Source: a virus
Direction: 5' to 3' (one strand)
IMG/VR virus record: IMGVR_UViG_3300050821_004447
Coordinates: 1-27,122 of that record
DNA: 27,122 nucleotides
Within the stretch, counting starts at the first letter, position 1. Each line of letters starts with the position of its first letter. Shown here piece by piece: positions 5,744 to 13,111 of this stretch. Made by a program: the position numbers and the translations under genes. The notes beneath the pieces are model-generated. The model was not told where the DNA came from. It saw nothing but the letters and a program-made list of their open reading frames with translations, and made no database searches.

Positions 5744-7102
5744 CTACACCACCGGGGTCAGGGTTTGGCCGAAGGCGCCGAGATCAAACCCGGCAAGGGG
5801 TGTGGGCGGCCAGGTGACGCCGGTCGGCGGGAGCTGGTCGGGGTCCCACTGCGGCGGCCAGTATTGCCCTGGCGAGTACCATTCGCCGGCGTCGAGCCCG
5901 TGCTCCAAGGCGGCGCCGCTGACCGGCGCCCCGCTATGTGCCGGCCGCCAAGTGCCTTCATCGAACCCGAGCGGGATATCGAATGAAAAATAGTGGGCGA
6001 GCTCAGGCGGCGAAAACATCGCGTCGTCGGCGTCGAGCACGAGATATGAGGGACGCACTGGCCCCGTCCACCAGCCCTTGTCGAGCCCGCTGTCGGGATC
6101 GTTGCCGTCGAGGGTCAGATAGGTCGGGGCGAAATCGGGGTCGATCGGATGCGCCCCGGGATAGAACAGCGGGGCCTCGTCGAGCCCGGCCCCCGCGCGG
6201 TCGTACTCCATCCAATAGCCCTTGTCGCCGGGGCCGACATCGAAGGCGAAGAGCGGGCGGCCGATGCCGTCCGTGCTGTCGTCGGGCAGCTCGCCGGGGC
6301 CGGTCCCCTGGCCCTGTATCATGTAGTCGATCTGCACGCCGGCCGATTTCAGCGTCAGATAGCCGCCGGTGAACAGCGCCCGGGTGAGCGCGTCCATCGG
6401 CGGGCCCAACAGCGCCTCGATCAGGTGCATGTTGCCGTTGGTCCGCGCCCAAGGCTGCGTCAGCGCGGTGCCCGGCGGGCCGTACCAGAAGCCTTGATCG
6501 AGGCCGAGGGTGAGGTCCTCGGCGTCAAACGAGAAGTAGATGGCGGCGAGCGGCGGGACCTCGTACCACAGCGCCTGGTCGAAGCCCCAGCCGGGCGGTC
6601 CGTCGAACGAGAAGTCGCGCTCGGCGCGGGCCAGCCCATCCTGGATCAGGATCTGATACCCGGTGCCTTCCAGCAGCGTCCCCCACGCCTGATAGGCGCC
6701 GGGGATCGTGCCGTCCCACTGGTTGGACGCGATGCGCGCGCGGAGCAAAATGCGGTAGTGGAAATCATCGAGCCGCACCGTCTCGCGCGCGGTCTCGTAG
6801 GGGTTGCTCCATTTGCCCTGATCGAACCCGATATGGGCGGGCTTGGCATCGAACGAGAACCAGACCTCGGTGTCGATGCTGACAAAGCGGGTGATCCCAA
6901 CCCACTGCCCCAGCATGTCGAGCTGCTCGCCGACTGCGGTATCGAGGTCGAAGAGGCCAATCAGCTCGAGTGCGGCGTTGACGCCATCGACGTAGGGCTG
7001 GACGCTGAGCTCGACCGTCGCCATGAAGCGCGGCCGCTGGTTGTGCTCGGCGGTGATCCGCCGGAGGTACTCCTCGAGCGTAATCGTGATCGGCGGCGGC
7101 AT
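5744..7102 (-). CDS. DUF2612-type baseplate protein (Mu gp48-like) with FSFD/GFDxGxW repeats (452 aa)
   Basis: It follows baseplate J with a TGATG overlap, the place of the Mu gp48/P2 gpI-type protein that joins wedge and fibres. The core matches what I know of DUF2612: an N-terminal helical part (EEYLRRITAEHNQRPRFMA), LDMLGQWVGITR around 62-72, IASNQWDGTIPGAYQAWGTL near 124-143, and ALFTGGYLTLKSAGVQIDYMI near 242-262. The core is interleaved with and extended by about nine degenerate copies of a [YW]FSFD...GFDxGxWY motif. They lie near residues 81-98, 163-180, 189-207, 284-314, 328-345, 353-360, 371-385, 401-409 and 438-445. The last 170 residues consist almost only of these. The repeats may be fibre-binding loops, which is inference. 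Confidence 0.88.
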   Translation of the reverse strand: MPPPITITLEEYLRRITAEHNQRPRFMATVELSVQPYVDGVNAALELIGLFDLDTAVGEQLDMLGQWVGITRFVSIDTEVWFSFDAKPAHIGFDQGKWSNPYETARETVRLDDFHYRILLRARIASNQWDGTIPGAYQAWGTLLEGTGYQILIQDGLARAERDFSFDGPPGWGFDQALWYEVPPLAAIYFSFDAEDLTLGLDQGFWYGPPGTALTQPWARTNGNMHLIEALLGPPMDALTRALFTGGYLTLKSAGVQIDYMIQGQGTGPGELPDDSTDGIGRPLFAFDVGPGDKGYWMEYDRAGAGLDEAPLFYPGAHPIDPDFAPTYLTLDGNDPDSGLDKGWWTGPVRPSYLVLDADDAMFSPPELAHYFSFDIPLGFDEGTWRPAHSGAPVSGAALEHGLDAGEWYSPGQYWPPQWDPDQLPPTGVTWPPTPLAGFDLGAFGQTLTPVV

Positions 7103-8337
7103 CAGTGCACGAGGCTCAGGGTGATGTTGCTGGCGTTGGCGGCTGCCGCGGCCTCAAAGGGGATCACCAGGTCAGCGATGCTCGCCGGATTTTCCGCTTC
7201 GCCGAGCCAGATGCCGCGCACGACATAGGTGGCGCTGAGCCCGTCGAGCTGGGCCTGGGTCATGCCCGAGGAATTCACTGCGGCATCGCCCGCCAGGTCC
7301 GCCGGCGCATAGAGGCGCGCCTGGTAGACGTCCTCGCCGATCGCCAGCGTCGAGATGTATTCGGCCACCGCGTTGATGATCAACTGCCCGGTCGTGTCGA
7401 GATAGCCGGGTAGCGGCTGAATGGTGATCGCGACCCACACCGAGACCAGCGTCAGGTAGAAGAAATTGATCGTGTTCGGCACGCCGGCCTGGTCGATCAC
7501 GACTTGCTGCGTGGTGCCGTATGTCCCGCAGCCGGTGTTTTTCTTCAGCGCGATGGTCTCGGCGATTTGGAGCGCGTCGCCGCCCTCGACGACGATCGCC
7601 ACCGAATGCGGCGGCACCAGGTTGATGTCGTAGTTGTCGGTGTCGTTGTCGTAGACCACCGAGCGGCCGACGCCGGCGACGTTCGCCACGGCACCGGCGA
7701 GCGCCTCGCGCGGGGTGATCGACGGCAGTGCGGTCGAGAACGATTGGCGCTTGCGCAGCGTGGCGTCGGTTTCGACCGGCAGACCGGGAAAGGCCGAGGC
7801 CGGGTTTGTGACGGTCTGCCAGCCGGGCACCAGTGTGACCATCGTTTGGACGGTGTTCGGCGCGGCCATGATGGCACCCGGCAGTGCCGCGGTCGCGGTG
7901 ACCAGGATCTGGCCTTCGAGCGGGATCACGACTTGCGCCGGGAGGTTCCACTGCACGGCGAAGATATCGGCGACGATGCCGTTTTCGATGGTCGTGCCGG
8001 CCTGGCCGACCAGGAGCAGCTCAACCGTGCTGTTGCTGGGGGAGAGGCGCCGCAGCCCGTTGATCTTGACGACTGATGACAGGCCGATGCCCTGGGCGGT
8101 CGTCGGCGCATAGCTGAAATAGGCGGCGATCACCGCCTGATTGTTGTCATGGATGGCCTGCGCCTGGACCGCCAGCCATTGGCCGTCCTGGCTGTCGGGT
8201 GCGAGGTCGGTGTCCGAGCCGTAGATCGCCTGATAGCTTGCCTGGAGCGAGGCGAAGATGTCCTCGAAGGGGGGTGCAGTGATCCCGTTCTGGTCGATCA
8301 CCGCTGCCAGTGTGGCGAGCGGATAGGGTCCCGGCAT
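7102..8337 (-). CDS. Baseplate J-like protein (gp47 family, 411 aa)
   Basis: The N-terminal part (GSDTDLAPDSQDGQWLAVQA around 40-60, then NNQAVIAAYFSYAPTTAQG) is the typical opening of baseplate J/gp47 proteins, as is the ATLRKRQSFSTALPSITP segment near residue 200. The family forms the inner wedge ring of the baseplate in Mu, P2 and related contractile tails. Length 411 is normal. It starts four bases after the fibre at 8341-9465 and ends in a TGATG overlap with the DUF2612 protein, giving the expected J-then-gp48 order. No unusual feature was seen inside the gene. Confidence 0.94.
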   Translation of the reverse strand: MPGPYPLATLAAVIDQNGITAPPFEDIFASLQASYQAIYGSDTDLAPDSQDGQWLAVQAQAIHDNNQAVIAAYFSYAPTTAQGIGLSSVVKINGLRRLSPSNSTVELLLVGQAGTTIENGIVADIFAVQWNLPAQVVIPLEGQILVTATAALPGAIMAAPNTVQTMVTLVPGWQTVTNPASAFPGLPVETDATLRKRQSFSTALPSITPREALAGAVANVAGVGRSVVYDNDTDNYDINLVPPHSVAIVVEGGDALQIAETIALKKNTGCGTYGTTQQVVIDQAGVPNTINFFYLTLVSVWVAITIQPLPGYLDTTGQLIINAVAEYISTLAIGEDVYQARLYAPADLAGDAAVNSSGMTQAQLDGLSATYVVRGIWLGEAENPASIADLVIPFEAAAAANASNITLSLVH

Positions 8338-8340
8338 GGC

Positions 8341-9465
8341 TCAGGTGTAAATGCCGTAAGTCGGGGCATCGACAGTCCCGCCGACATCGCCCGGCAGATA
8401 CGTGGCACCCAGGCCGTAGGTATTGATCGACGCGGCTTGCTTGGCGAAATACCGCTTGCCGCGGGCGGTCCCGGCAAAGGTGAGCCCCGCGGTCACCGTG
8501 CCATCGTCCCATTTCCAGTCCTGCACCGAGCCGCGGGCGGCATAGGCGAAAGTCGTGAACAGCGGGTTGCCGGTGATCGTGCAGGTTATTGTCGAGGTGC
8601 CCGACGGCGGCGCGGCGAGGAAGGTCCCGTTGTACTCGCTCCAAGCGTGGTAGCCCGCACCGCCCGAGATCGAATAATTGCCGTACAGCCGCAGGTGTGA
8701 ATGCGCGGAGCTTGCCATGTGGGCGCCTGGGCAGGTGCTGAAATCGACGTTCTGCAGGCGCGCCCGGCCGTAATTCAGCGCGCGGATACAGTCGCCGGTC
8801 GTGCTTGTGATCCGACAGCCCATCAGTTGGAAGCGCCCCATATTGGCGACCGCGATGGACATCGGGATGCCGCCGGCGTCGAAGGATGGATTGTTGACCT
8901 GGTCGGTGATCACCACATTGGCCGGGTTCGAGGTATTGCCGACAAAGTTCAGCATGTCGACGCCGGTGATCCCCTCCAGTCCCAGGATATTGCCGGCCAC
9001 GATGAAGCCCGGATAAGAGCCGTCGGCGATGTTCACGGTGATCGTGTAGCCATTGGAGTCGACCTGATCCAGCAGGTAGCTCGCGGCGTGCTGCAGACTG
9101 CGCCAGGGCGTGGTCGGGGTCAGCCCGTCATAGCTGTCATTGCCGGTTGTCGCGTTGACGTAGAAGGATGTGTTGCCATACAGCACCTGGCGCGGATTGA
9201 GGGCCAAGAGAGCGCGCTTCAGCTTGGCGACGTAGCCCGCCATGTCGCCGTCGTCGATCATGTCGAGGTTCAGCTCGTTGGCGATGAACTGCGCCAGGCC
9301 CGAGGTGAGAAAACTCGACTGCCGCCAGACCTTGTTCAGCTTTTGCGACTGCGCGATGCCGGCGCTGAAGCCGGCGGCCGTCGACGGGTCGGCGGCATAG
9401 GTCGACTGGTTCTCGACATTGGCGCCGGCACCCGTCGCAAAGGGCAGGAAATCGTTAAGTGCCAA
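8341..9465 (-). CDS. Second tail fibre/spike with beta-helix body (374 aa)
   Basis: The first 90 residues are homologous to those of the long fibre at 3030-5741 (shared DFL.FATG.GANV, PS.AAGF..GI..S.K.NK..RQ.SF and DDGD..GY.A.L patterns). This points to the same attachment site on the baseplate. From about residue 100 it has FYVNATTGNDSYDGLTPTTP, a classic opening of right-handed beta-helix (pectin-lyase-like) phage proteins, followed by short beta-rich coils such as MLNFVGNTSNPANVVITD. There is no S74 domain. The location, between the gp46-like wedge gene and baseplate J, interrupts an otherwise conserved pair. It may be a depolymerase-type spike or a structural decoy; no catalytic residues can be named. 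Confidence 0.88.
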   Translation of the reverse strand: MALNDFLPFATGAGANVENQSTYAADPSTAAGFSAGIAQSQKLNKVWRQSSFLTSGLAQFIANELNLDMIDDGDMAGYVAKLKRALLALNPRQVLYGNTSFYVNATTGNDSYDGLTPTTPWRSLQHAASYLLDQVDSNGYTITVNIADGSYPGFIVAGNILGLEGITGVDMLNFVGNTSNPANVVITDQVNNPSFDAGGIPMSIAVANMGRFQLMGCRITSTTGDCIRALNYGRARLQNVDFSTCPGAHMASSAHSHLRLYGNYSISGGAGYHAWSEYNGTFLAAPPSGTSTITCTITGNPLFTTFAYAARGSVQDWKWDDGTVTAGLTFAGTARGKRYFAKQAASINTYGLGATYLPGDVGGTVDAPTYGIYT

Positions 9466-9468
9466 GGT

Positions 9469-9954
9469 TTACCCCCTATGTGTGAGTTGGCGCGGAGCGG
9501 ACTCCAGATGCATGCTTCCGGGTGCGAGCTGCGGCACCGGACCGCCGCCGGCGAGGCGGAACAGCACAGCGCCCGAGGGTGTCATTGCGAGCCCGGCGGT
9601 TGCCCCTGTCGTCAGCACCTGGCCGAAACTCGTGAACACCTTGCAGCTCACCAGCCACTGGCGGTTTGTCGGCTCGTAGTGCGAGGCGTAGTCGGTAATG
9701 TGCGTCACGTAGGGCGTCCCGAGGATGCGCTCGCGCAGCGCTGCATCGGGTGAGCCTGGCCCGCGCGGCTTGCCGAGGATCTGCTGCAGCCAGGGCGTGC
9801 CCTCGGTGAGGTCGAGCCACCATTCGCCCTGCCACAGATTGAGGCGGGTCAGGACGGCCTGGGCGACGGCGGCGGGTCTGTCGACGATGAAATCGGCCGC
9901 ACCGCGCCCAAACGTCATGTCGAGCGCGTCGTCGAGCCGGCGATAGCGGAACAC
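9469..9954 (-). CDS. Baseplate wedge protein, gp46/gp25-like (161 aa)
   Basis: The signature VAQAVLTRLNLWQGEWWLDL followed by EGTPWLQQILG (residues 29-61) is that of Mu gp46-like, T4 gp25-related wedge proteins, which connect the baseplate to the sheath. The C-terminal part is longer than a minimal gp25 and includes ALRERILGTPYVTHITDY, as in Mu-type members. It lies just after the spike gene (one-base gap) and before the inserted fibre gene. The hydrophobic Trp-rich core and length are normal for the family. Confidence 0.92.
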   Translation of the reverse strand: MFRYRRLDDALDMTFGRGAADFIVDRPAAVAQAVLTRLNLWQGEWWLDLTEGTPWLQQILGKPRGPGSPDAALRERILGTPYVTHITDYASHYEPTNRQWLVSCKVFTSFGQVLTTGATAGLAMTPSGAVLFRLAGGGPVPQLAPGSMHLESAPRQLTHRG

Positions 9955-9955
9955 G

Positions 9956-11086
9956 TCAGGTGCCGGTGACCGGCTTCTGCGAAATGTCGGGGCCGGCGCG
10001 CACGCCGTGGTGATCGTGGCTCACCAGGTGGATGACGGCCTGCATCATCGGGCTGCCGCCGATCTGCCCGAGCTGGCCGGGGAGTGCCGAGAGCAACGTC
10101 TCAAAGTTGAAACTGTCGAGGATGTTGCTGGCGCTGAACGTGCCATTGAGCAGGCCCGAGAGCGCCGGCGCCACCAGGTTGACCGCACCCGAGATATTGA
10201 ACTGGTCGCCGATCATCCCGACCATGTTTGGCAGCACCGACTTGATCGACAGCACACCCGGCACCGGCGTGGTCGCGTCGCGCGCGGCAGCAGTGGCGCG
10301 CCAGGTCATCGACACGCTCGACACGCTGTCGTGCGCGGTCACATCGCCGCCGGCCTTGATGTCGCCGGTGACTTCGAGCGTTGGCGTCTCGAAGTGGATT
10401 TTGCCGCTCGCCTTAACGTCCAGCTCTTTGCACTGTATCTGCACGGTCTCGTCGGCGACGATGTTGCAGTTCTTGCAGATGATGTTGACCGTGTCTGTGG
10501 TCAGCTCGATGTAATAGTCGCCCTTGTCGGTGCGGATTTGCAGCGAGTCGAGCGAGACCTTCTTGGTTTTCGGCTGGCTGGCGCCATTGCTCCGCAGGTC
10601 GATCTCGAGCGTCGTGGGCGTCGCTGCACCCCCATTGGCGCCACTGGTGCCGCCCTGGCCGTCGCCGCCCAGCTTGCGCGGCTTGGAGCGGATGCCGGGG
10701 ATATACATTCCGTCTGAGAGGTTGTGCTTGCGCTGGTCGAGCGGCGGCTGGTTGCCGCCCTTGTCCCACCAGCCGTCGATGCAGCGCGACGCGAACACCA
10801 CAATGCCCTCGTCGTCTTTTTTGATCGGGTGCGTGATCGTGAACCCGCCGCCCGCGGCATACTGGATCGGCACGTCGGGCAGCTCGGGCATATCGACTTG
10901 CTTGATCGTGCCGTCCTGCTGGCGCTCGCGGCCCTTGATGGTCGGCTGCAGCTTGACGGTGTGACCCTCTGCGGTGTCCTCGATTACCTTGCACGGCAGT
11001 GCGGTCCACACCCGGTCGAGGTGGCGCTCGACGCCGGCATGGTGCACTTCGGTCAGATCGTCCCAGCGCTCGCGGCGATCGGCCAT
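9956..11086 (-). CDS. Gp138-type central spike / membrane-puncturing protein (376 aa)
   Basis: The N-terminal ~130 residues match the OB-fold domain of Gp138_N-type spike proteins: VWTALPCKVIEDTAEGHTVK, then a PELPDVPIQYAAGGGFTITH segment and GIVVFASRCIDGWWDKGG. After a Gly/Ala linker (145-158) a beta-prism-like region of alternating strands follows (KGDYYIELTTDTVNIICK, VQIQCKELDVKASGKIHF). The C-terminus contains HLVSHDHHGVRAGPD, similar to the His-rich apex that binds a metal in phage spike tips. By family it pierces the host outer membrane. The start has a clear Shine-Dalgarno AGGAGAA and lies 10 bases after the hub stop. Confidence 0.9.
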   Translation of the reverse strand: MADRRERWDDLTEVHHAGVERHLDRVWTALPCKVIEDTAEGHTVKLQPTIKGRERQQDGTIKQVDMPELPDVPIQYAAGGGFTITHPIKKDDEGIVVFASRCIDGWWDKGGNQPPLDQRKHNLSDGMYIPGIRSKPRKLGGDGQGGTSGANGGAATPTTLEIDLRSNGASQPKTKKVSLDSLQIRTDKGDYYIELTTDTVNIICKNCNIVADETVQIQCKELDVKASGKIHFETPTLEVTGDIKAGGDVTAHDSVSSVSMTWRATAAARDATTPVPGVLSIKSVLPNMVGMIGDQFNISGAVNLVAPALSGLLNGTFSASNILDSFNFETLLSALPGQLGQIGGSPMMQAVIHLVSHDHHGVRAGPDISQKPVTGT

Positions 11087-11096
11087 CGCTCTTCTC

Positions 11097-12140
11097 CTAG
11101 CGGGTGGTCCACTCGGCGCCGGCGGTCACTGCCTGGTCGTAAGTCGTCGAGGAGTCGACGGCCAGGCAGGTCATCTTGTTGTACCAAGGCAGGCCTCGGG
11201 TATCGCCCTCATAGTCGATGACGATCACGCTGTAGACGCCATCGGCGGCGGTGGTCGCAAAGAAGTTCATCGACGTGTAGGACGGGAAGGTCGAGGACGC
11301 TTGGCCTTGGATTGCCGCCCCGCCGGGCGCGAAATACTGGTTGATGCCGGCATTCGAGAGCTGCACCCGTCCGCGCACCTTGATCGCCGGGTTGAGCAGG
11401 CACGTCACATGAATGCCGTCCTGCGTCGCCTCGGGGATGCCGACCAGGCCGGTTTGCGCAGTGAGCACGACGATCTCGCCCTGCGAATACTCTTTCAGGC
11501 CGTGGATCTGCACTTCGCGGTTCTGGATGGTCCACGAGGCGCCGGCGTTCTCCTGCCAGGTCCTGATCTCGTCGGCCGTCATGCCGTAGAGCACGCGACC
11601 GCGCGGCATGACGCCGCCGGGCAGGCCTGAAGGACTGGTGTAGCCCTCCATCAGCCCTTGCTCGGCTTTCTTCTGCGCTTCGAGCAGCTTGGCCTTTTGC
11701 TGCTCCAGGGTGTTTGAGCCGGCCGGGATTGTCGCATTGATCGTCGACTGGTTGTGCGCCACGTCGCCATCGGCGGCGAAGATGTCGAGGTAGGAGTCGA
11801 CCGCACTCTCGCGGCCCCGCTTGTATTGCTTGATCGTGCCCTTGAAGATGATCCCGTAATTGCCGGTGATGTAGCCGGCCTGCAGGGTCACTTGATTGAA
11901 CTCGGTGATCACGCTCTTGGCGGTGTCGTCGGCGAGATTGTAGACCCGGATGATCGCCGTGTTCGGGGTTTGCACGTCGCTCTGGCGGACCTCGAAGCGC
12001 ATGCGCAGATCGAGCCCCTGCTCCTCGGTCGTCAGCACCAGCTCGCCGCCGGCTGAGCCGATGCCGGCGAGCCCGCTGCCGCCGCCCAACGAGAGGGACC
12101 ACTTGCGCAAATACTGGTCGTGCGCATAGCTGTCGGGCAT
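11097..12140 (-). CDS. Baseplate hub protein (gpD/gp27-like, 347 aa)
   Basis: Residues 35-120 carry the hub pattern: LDLRMRFEVRQSDVQTPNTA, then IIRVYNLADDTAK and VTLQAGYITGNYGIIFKGTI, seen in phage late-control/hub proteins of simple myoviruses. The middle (140-200) is a helical linker with EQQKAKLLEAQKKAEQGLM, and the C-terminal third returns to beta structure (IPEATQDGIHVTCLLNPAIK). In Pam3/Mu-like tails the hub sits between the tail tube, plug and spike. The neighbours (plug before, spike after) match that role. It follows a 56-base spacer that holds a repeated 17-nt element and a hairpin. Confidence 0.88.
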   Translation of the reverse strand: MPDSYAHDQYLRKWSLSLGGGSGLAGIGSAGGELVLTTEEQGLDLRMRFEVRQSDVQTPNTAIIRVYNLADDTAKSVITEFNQVTLQAGYITGNYGIIFKGTIKQYKRGRESAVDSYLDIFAADGDVAHNQSTINATIPAGSNTLEQQKAKLLEAQKKAEQGLMEGYTSPSGLPGGVMPRGRVLYGMTADEIRTWQENAGASWTIQNREVQIHGLKEYSQGEIVVLTAQTGLVGIPEATQDGIHVTCLLNPAIKVRGRVQLSNAGINQYFAPGGAAIQGQASSTFPSYTSMNFFATTAADGVYSVIVIDYEGDTRGLPWYNKMTCLAVDSSTTYDQAVTAGAEWTTR

Positions 12141-12152
12141 GGCGTCCCTTCT

Positions 12153-12166
12153 GGCCCAGAGGGGCC
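12153..12166 (-). other. Hairpin in the plug-hub spacer
   Basis: GGCCC (12153-12157) and GGGCC (12162-12166) form a 5-bp stem with a 4-base loop in the 56-base spacer upstream of the hub gene. CTGG/CCAG just outside allows a longer alternative pairing. There is no T-run. It may act on mRNA stability or translation rather than termination. Confidence 0.4.
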
Positions 12167-12174
12167 GCCAGGCT

Positions 12175-12191
12175 GGGGGTTATTAGTAACG
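12175..12191 (-). repeat. 17-nt intergenic element, copy 2
   Basis: On the - strand it reads CGTTACTAATAACCCCC, differing from the copies at 2505-2521 and 25958-25974 by one base. The downstream AGCCTGGCGG is also shared with copy 3. It starts five bases past the TGA stop of the plug gene and lies 34 bases upstream of the hub start. Confidence 0.7.
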
Positions 12192-12196
12192 GCGGC

Positions 12197-12508
12197 TCAG
12201 TTGACGAAGTAGAGGTGCCCGGTGACTGAGAGATCTTCGAACCCCGGCACCACGTCGGGCGGCTTCTGGTCGCTGATCACCAAGAGCTGGCCGGGGATCC
12301 CGATATAGCCGTATTGCCGCAAGAGATCGGCGCCGGTGATCAGCGGCATGCCTCGGATCAGCGGATTGCCGGTGCGGTCGCCAATGTCGATCACCCAGCA
12401 ATCGGTGAACACGTTCCAATAGAGCCGCAGCGTGTAGAGGGTCCCGGCGAGCGTGACCTGGACGATCTGCGGGCGCGCCTGGAGCCGGATCTCGACGATG
12501 TTCGCCAC
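12197..12508 (-). CDS. Baseplate plug protein (Pam3 gp18-like, 103 aa)
   Basis: This 103-residue all-beta protein has the pattern LAGTLYTLRLYWNVFTDCWV, then IDIGDRTGNPLIRGMPLITG and LLRQYGYIGIPGQLLVI. It fits the small baseplate plug family described for the cyanophage Pam3 (gp18), formerly an unnamed phage family. The plug closes the central channel at the baseplate. Length is normal. It sits between the Dit-like protein and the hub, the usual place. The start ATG is four bases after the previous stop. Confidence 0.85.
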   Translation of the reverse strand: MANIVEIRLQARPQIVQVTLAGTLYTLRLYWNVFTDCWVIDIGDRTGNPLIRGMPLITGADLLRQYGYIGIPGQLLVISDQKPPDVVPGFEDLSVTGHLYFVN

Positions 12509-12511
12509 CGC

Positions 12512-13111
12512 TCAGGTGCCGCCGGCGGCCAGGAGCTGGTCGCCGCTCAATGTCGCCGGGACGGTTTGCGTTGTGCCCTGCTGCACCGCCGGCTGGTTCG
12601 ATTGCGGGCTGGCGAGATTGACCGGCAAGGTGTTCACCTTGGCGCTCGACCCTTGGATTGTCCCGCTGACCGTCTGCGTGTTCACCAGCAAGATTTGCCG
12701 GAAGGTGATGTCGGCGACGAGCGAGGTTTCCAGCTTGCTGTCCGTGCGGGTCCGCAGGCTGGCGATCAGCATGTTGTCGTAGGACCGCTTGCCTGTGTAG
12801 ACCGTGAACGGCCGCCGGCTCGATTGCAGGGTGAGGATTTCGGCGTAGATCGACGGCGGGTCGGCCGCCGCACCAGCGCCGCCGAGGATCAGGCCGCCGG
12901 ATGCTGACCAGCCGACGCGCACGCGCAGCTCGGCCGGGCGCTTGTAGGCATGATCGGTGATCGCCGCACCTTGCTCGACCGGATGCTCGGTGATCACCAG
13001 CTCGTCGTCGTGCTCCTCCTCGACGGTGACTTGCGCGCGCAGCGGGTTGCCGCCCGCGGCGTCGATCACCCGGTCGGGGACCCAATCGGAAAGATCGAGG
13101 AAGTTCGCCAT
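12512..13111 (-). CDS. Dit-like distal tail protein (199 aa)
   Basis: The sequence VTVEEEHDDELVITEHPVEQ followed by GAAITDHAYKRPAELRVRVG (residues 28-67) is the core of the Dit-like phage tail N-terminal domain. The second half has FTVYTGKRSYDNMLIASLRT and ADITFRQILLVNT, then a Gln/Ser/Thr-rich tail. The protein is expected to form the ring joining tail tube and baseplate hub. It starts with a TGATG overlap to the tape measure stop, consistent with coupled expression, and precedes the plug gene. Confidence 0.9.
   Translation of the reverse strand: MANFLDLSDWVPDRVIDAAGGNPLRAQVTVEEEHDDELVITEHPVEQGAAITDHAYKRPAELRVRVGWSASGGLILGGAGAAADPPSIYAEILTLQSSRRPFTVYTGKRSYDNMLIASLRTRTDSKLETSLVADITFRQILLVNTQTVSGTIQGSSAKVNTLPVNLASPQSNQPAVQQGTTQTVPATLSGDQLLAAGGT

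Noticed and set aside
6149-7228. 359-codon open frame on the + strand opposite the DUF2612 gene
   Set aside because: Antisense shadow; the opposite strand encodes a recognised baseplate protein with correct neighbours.
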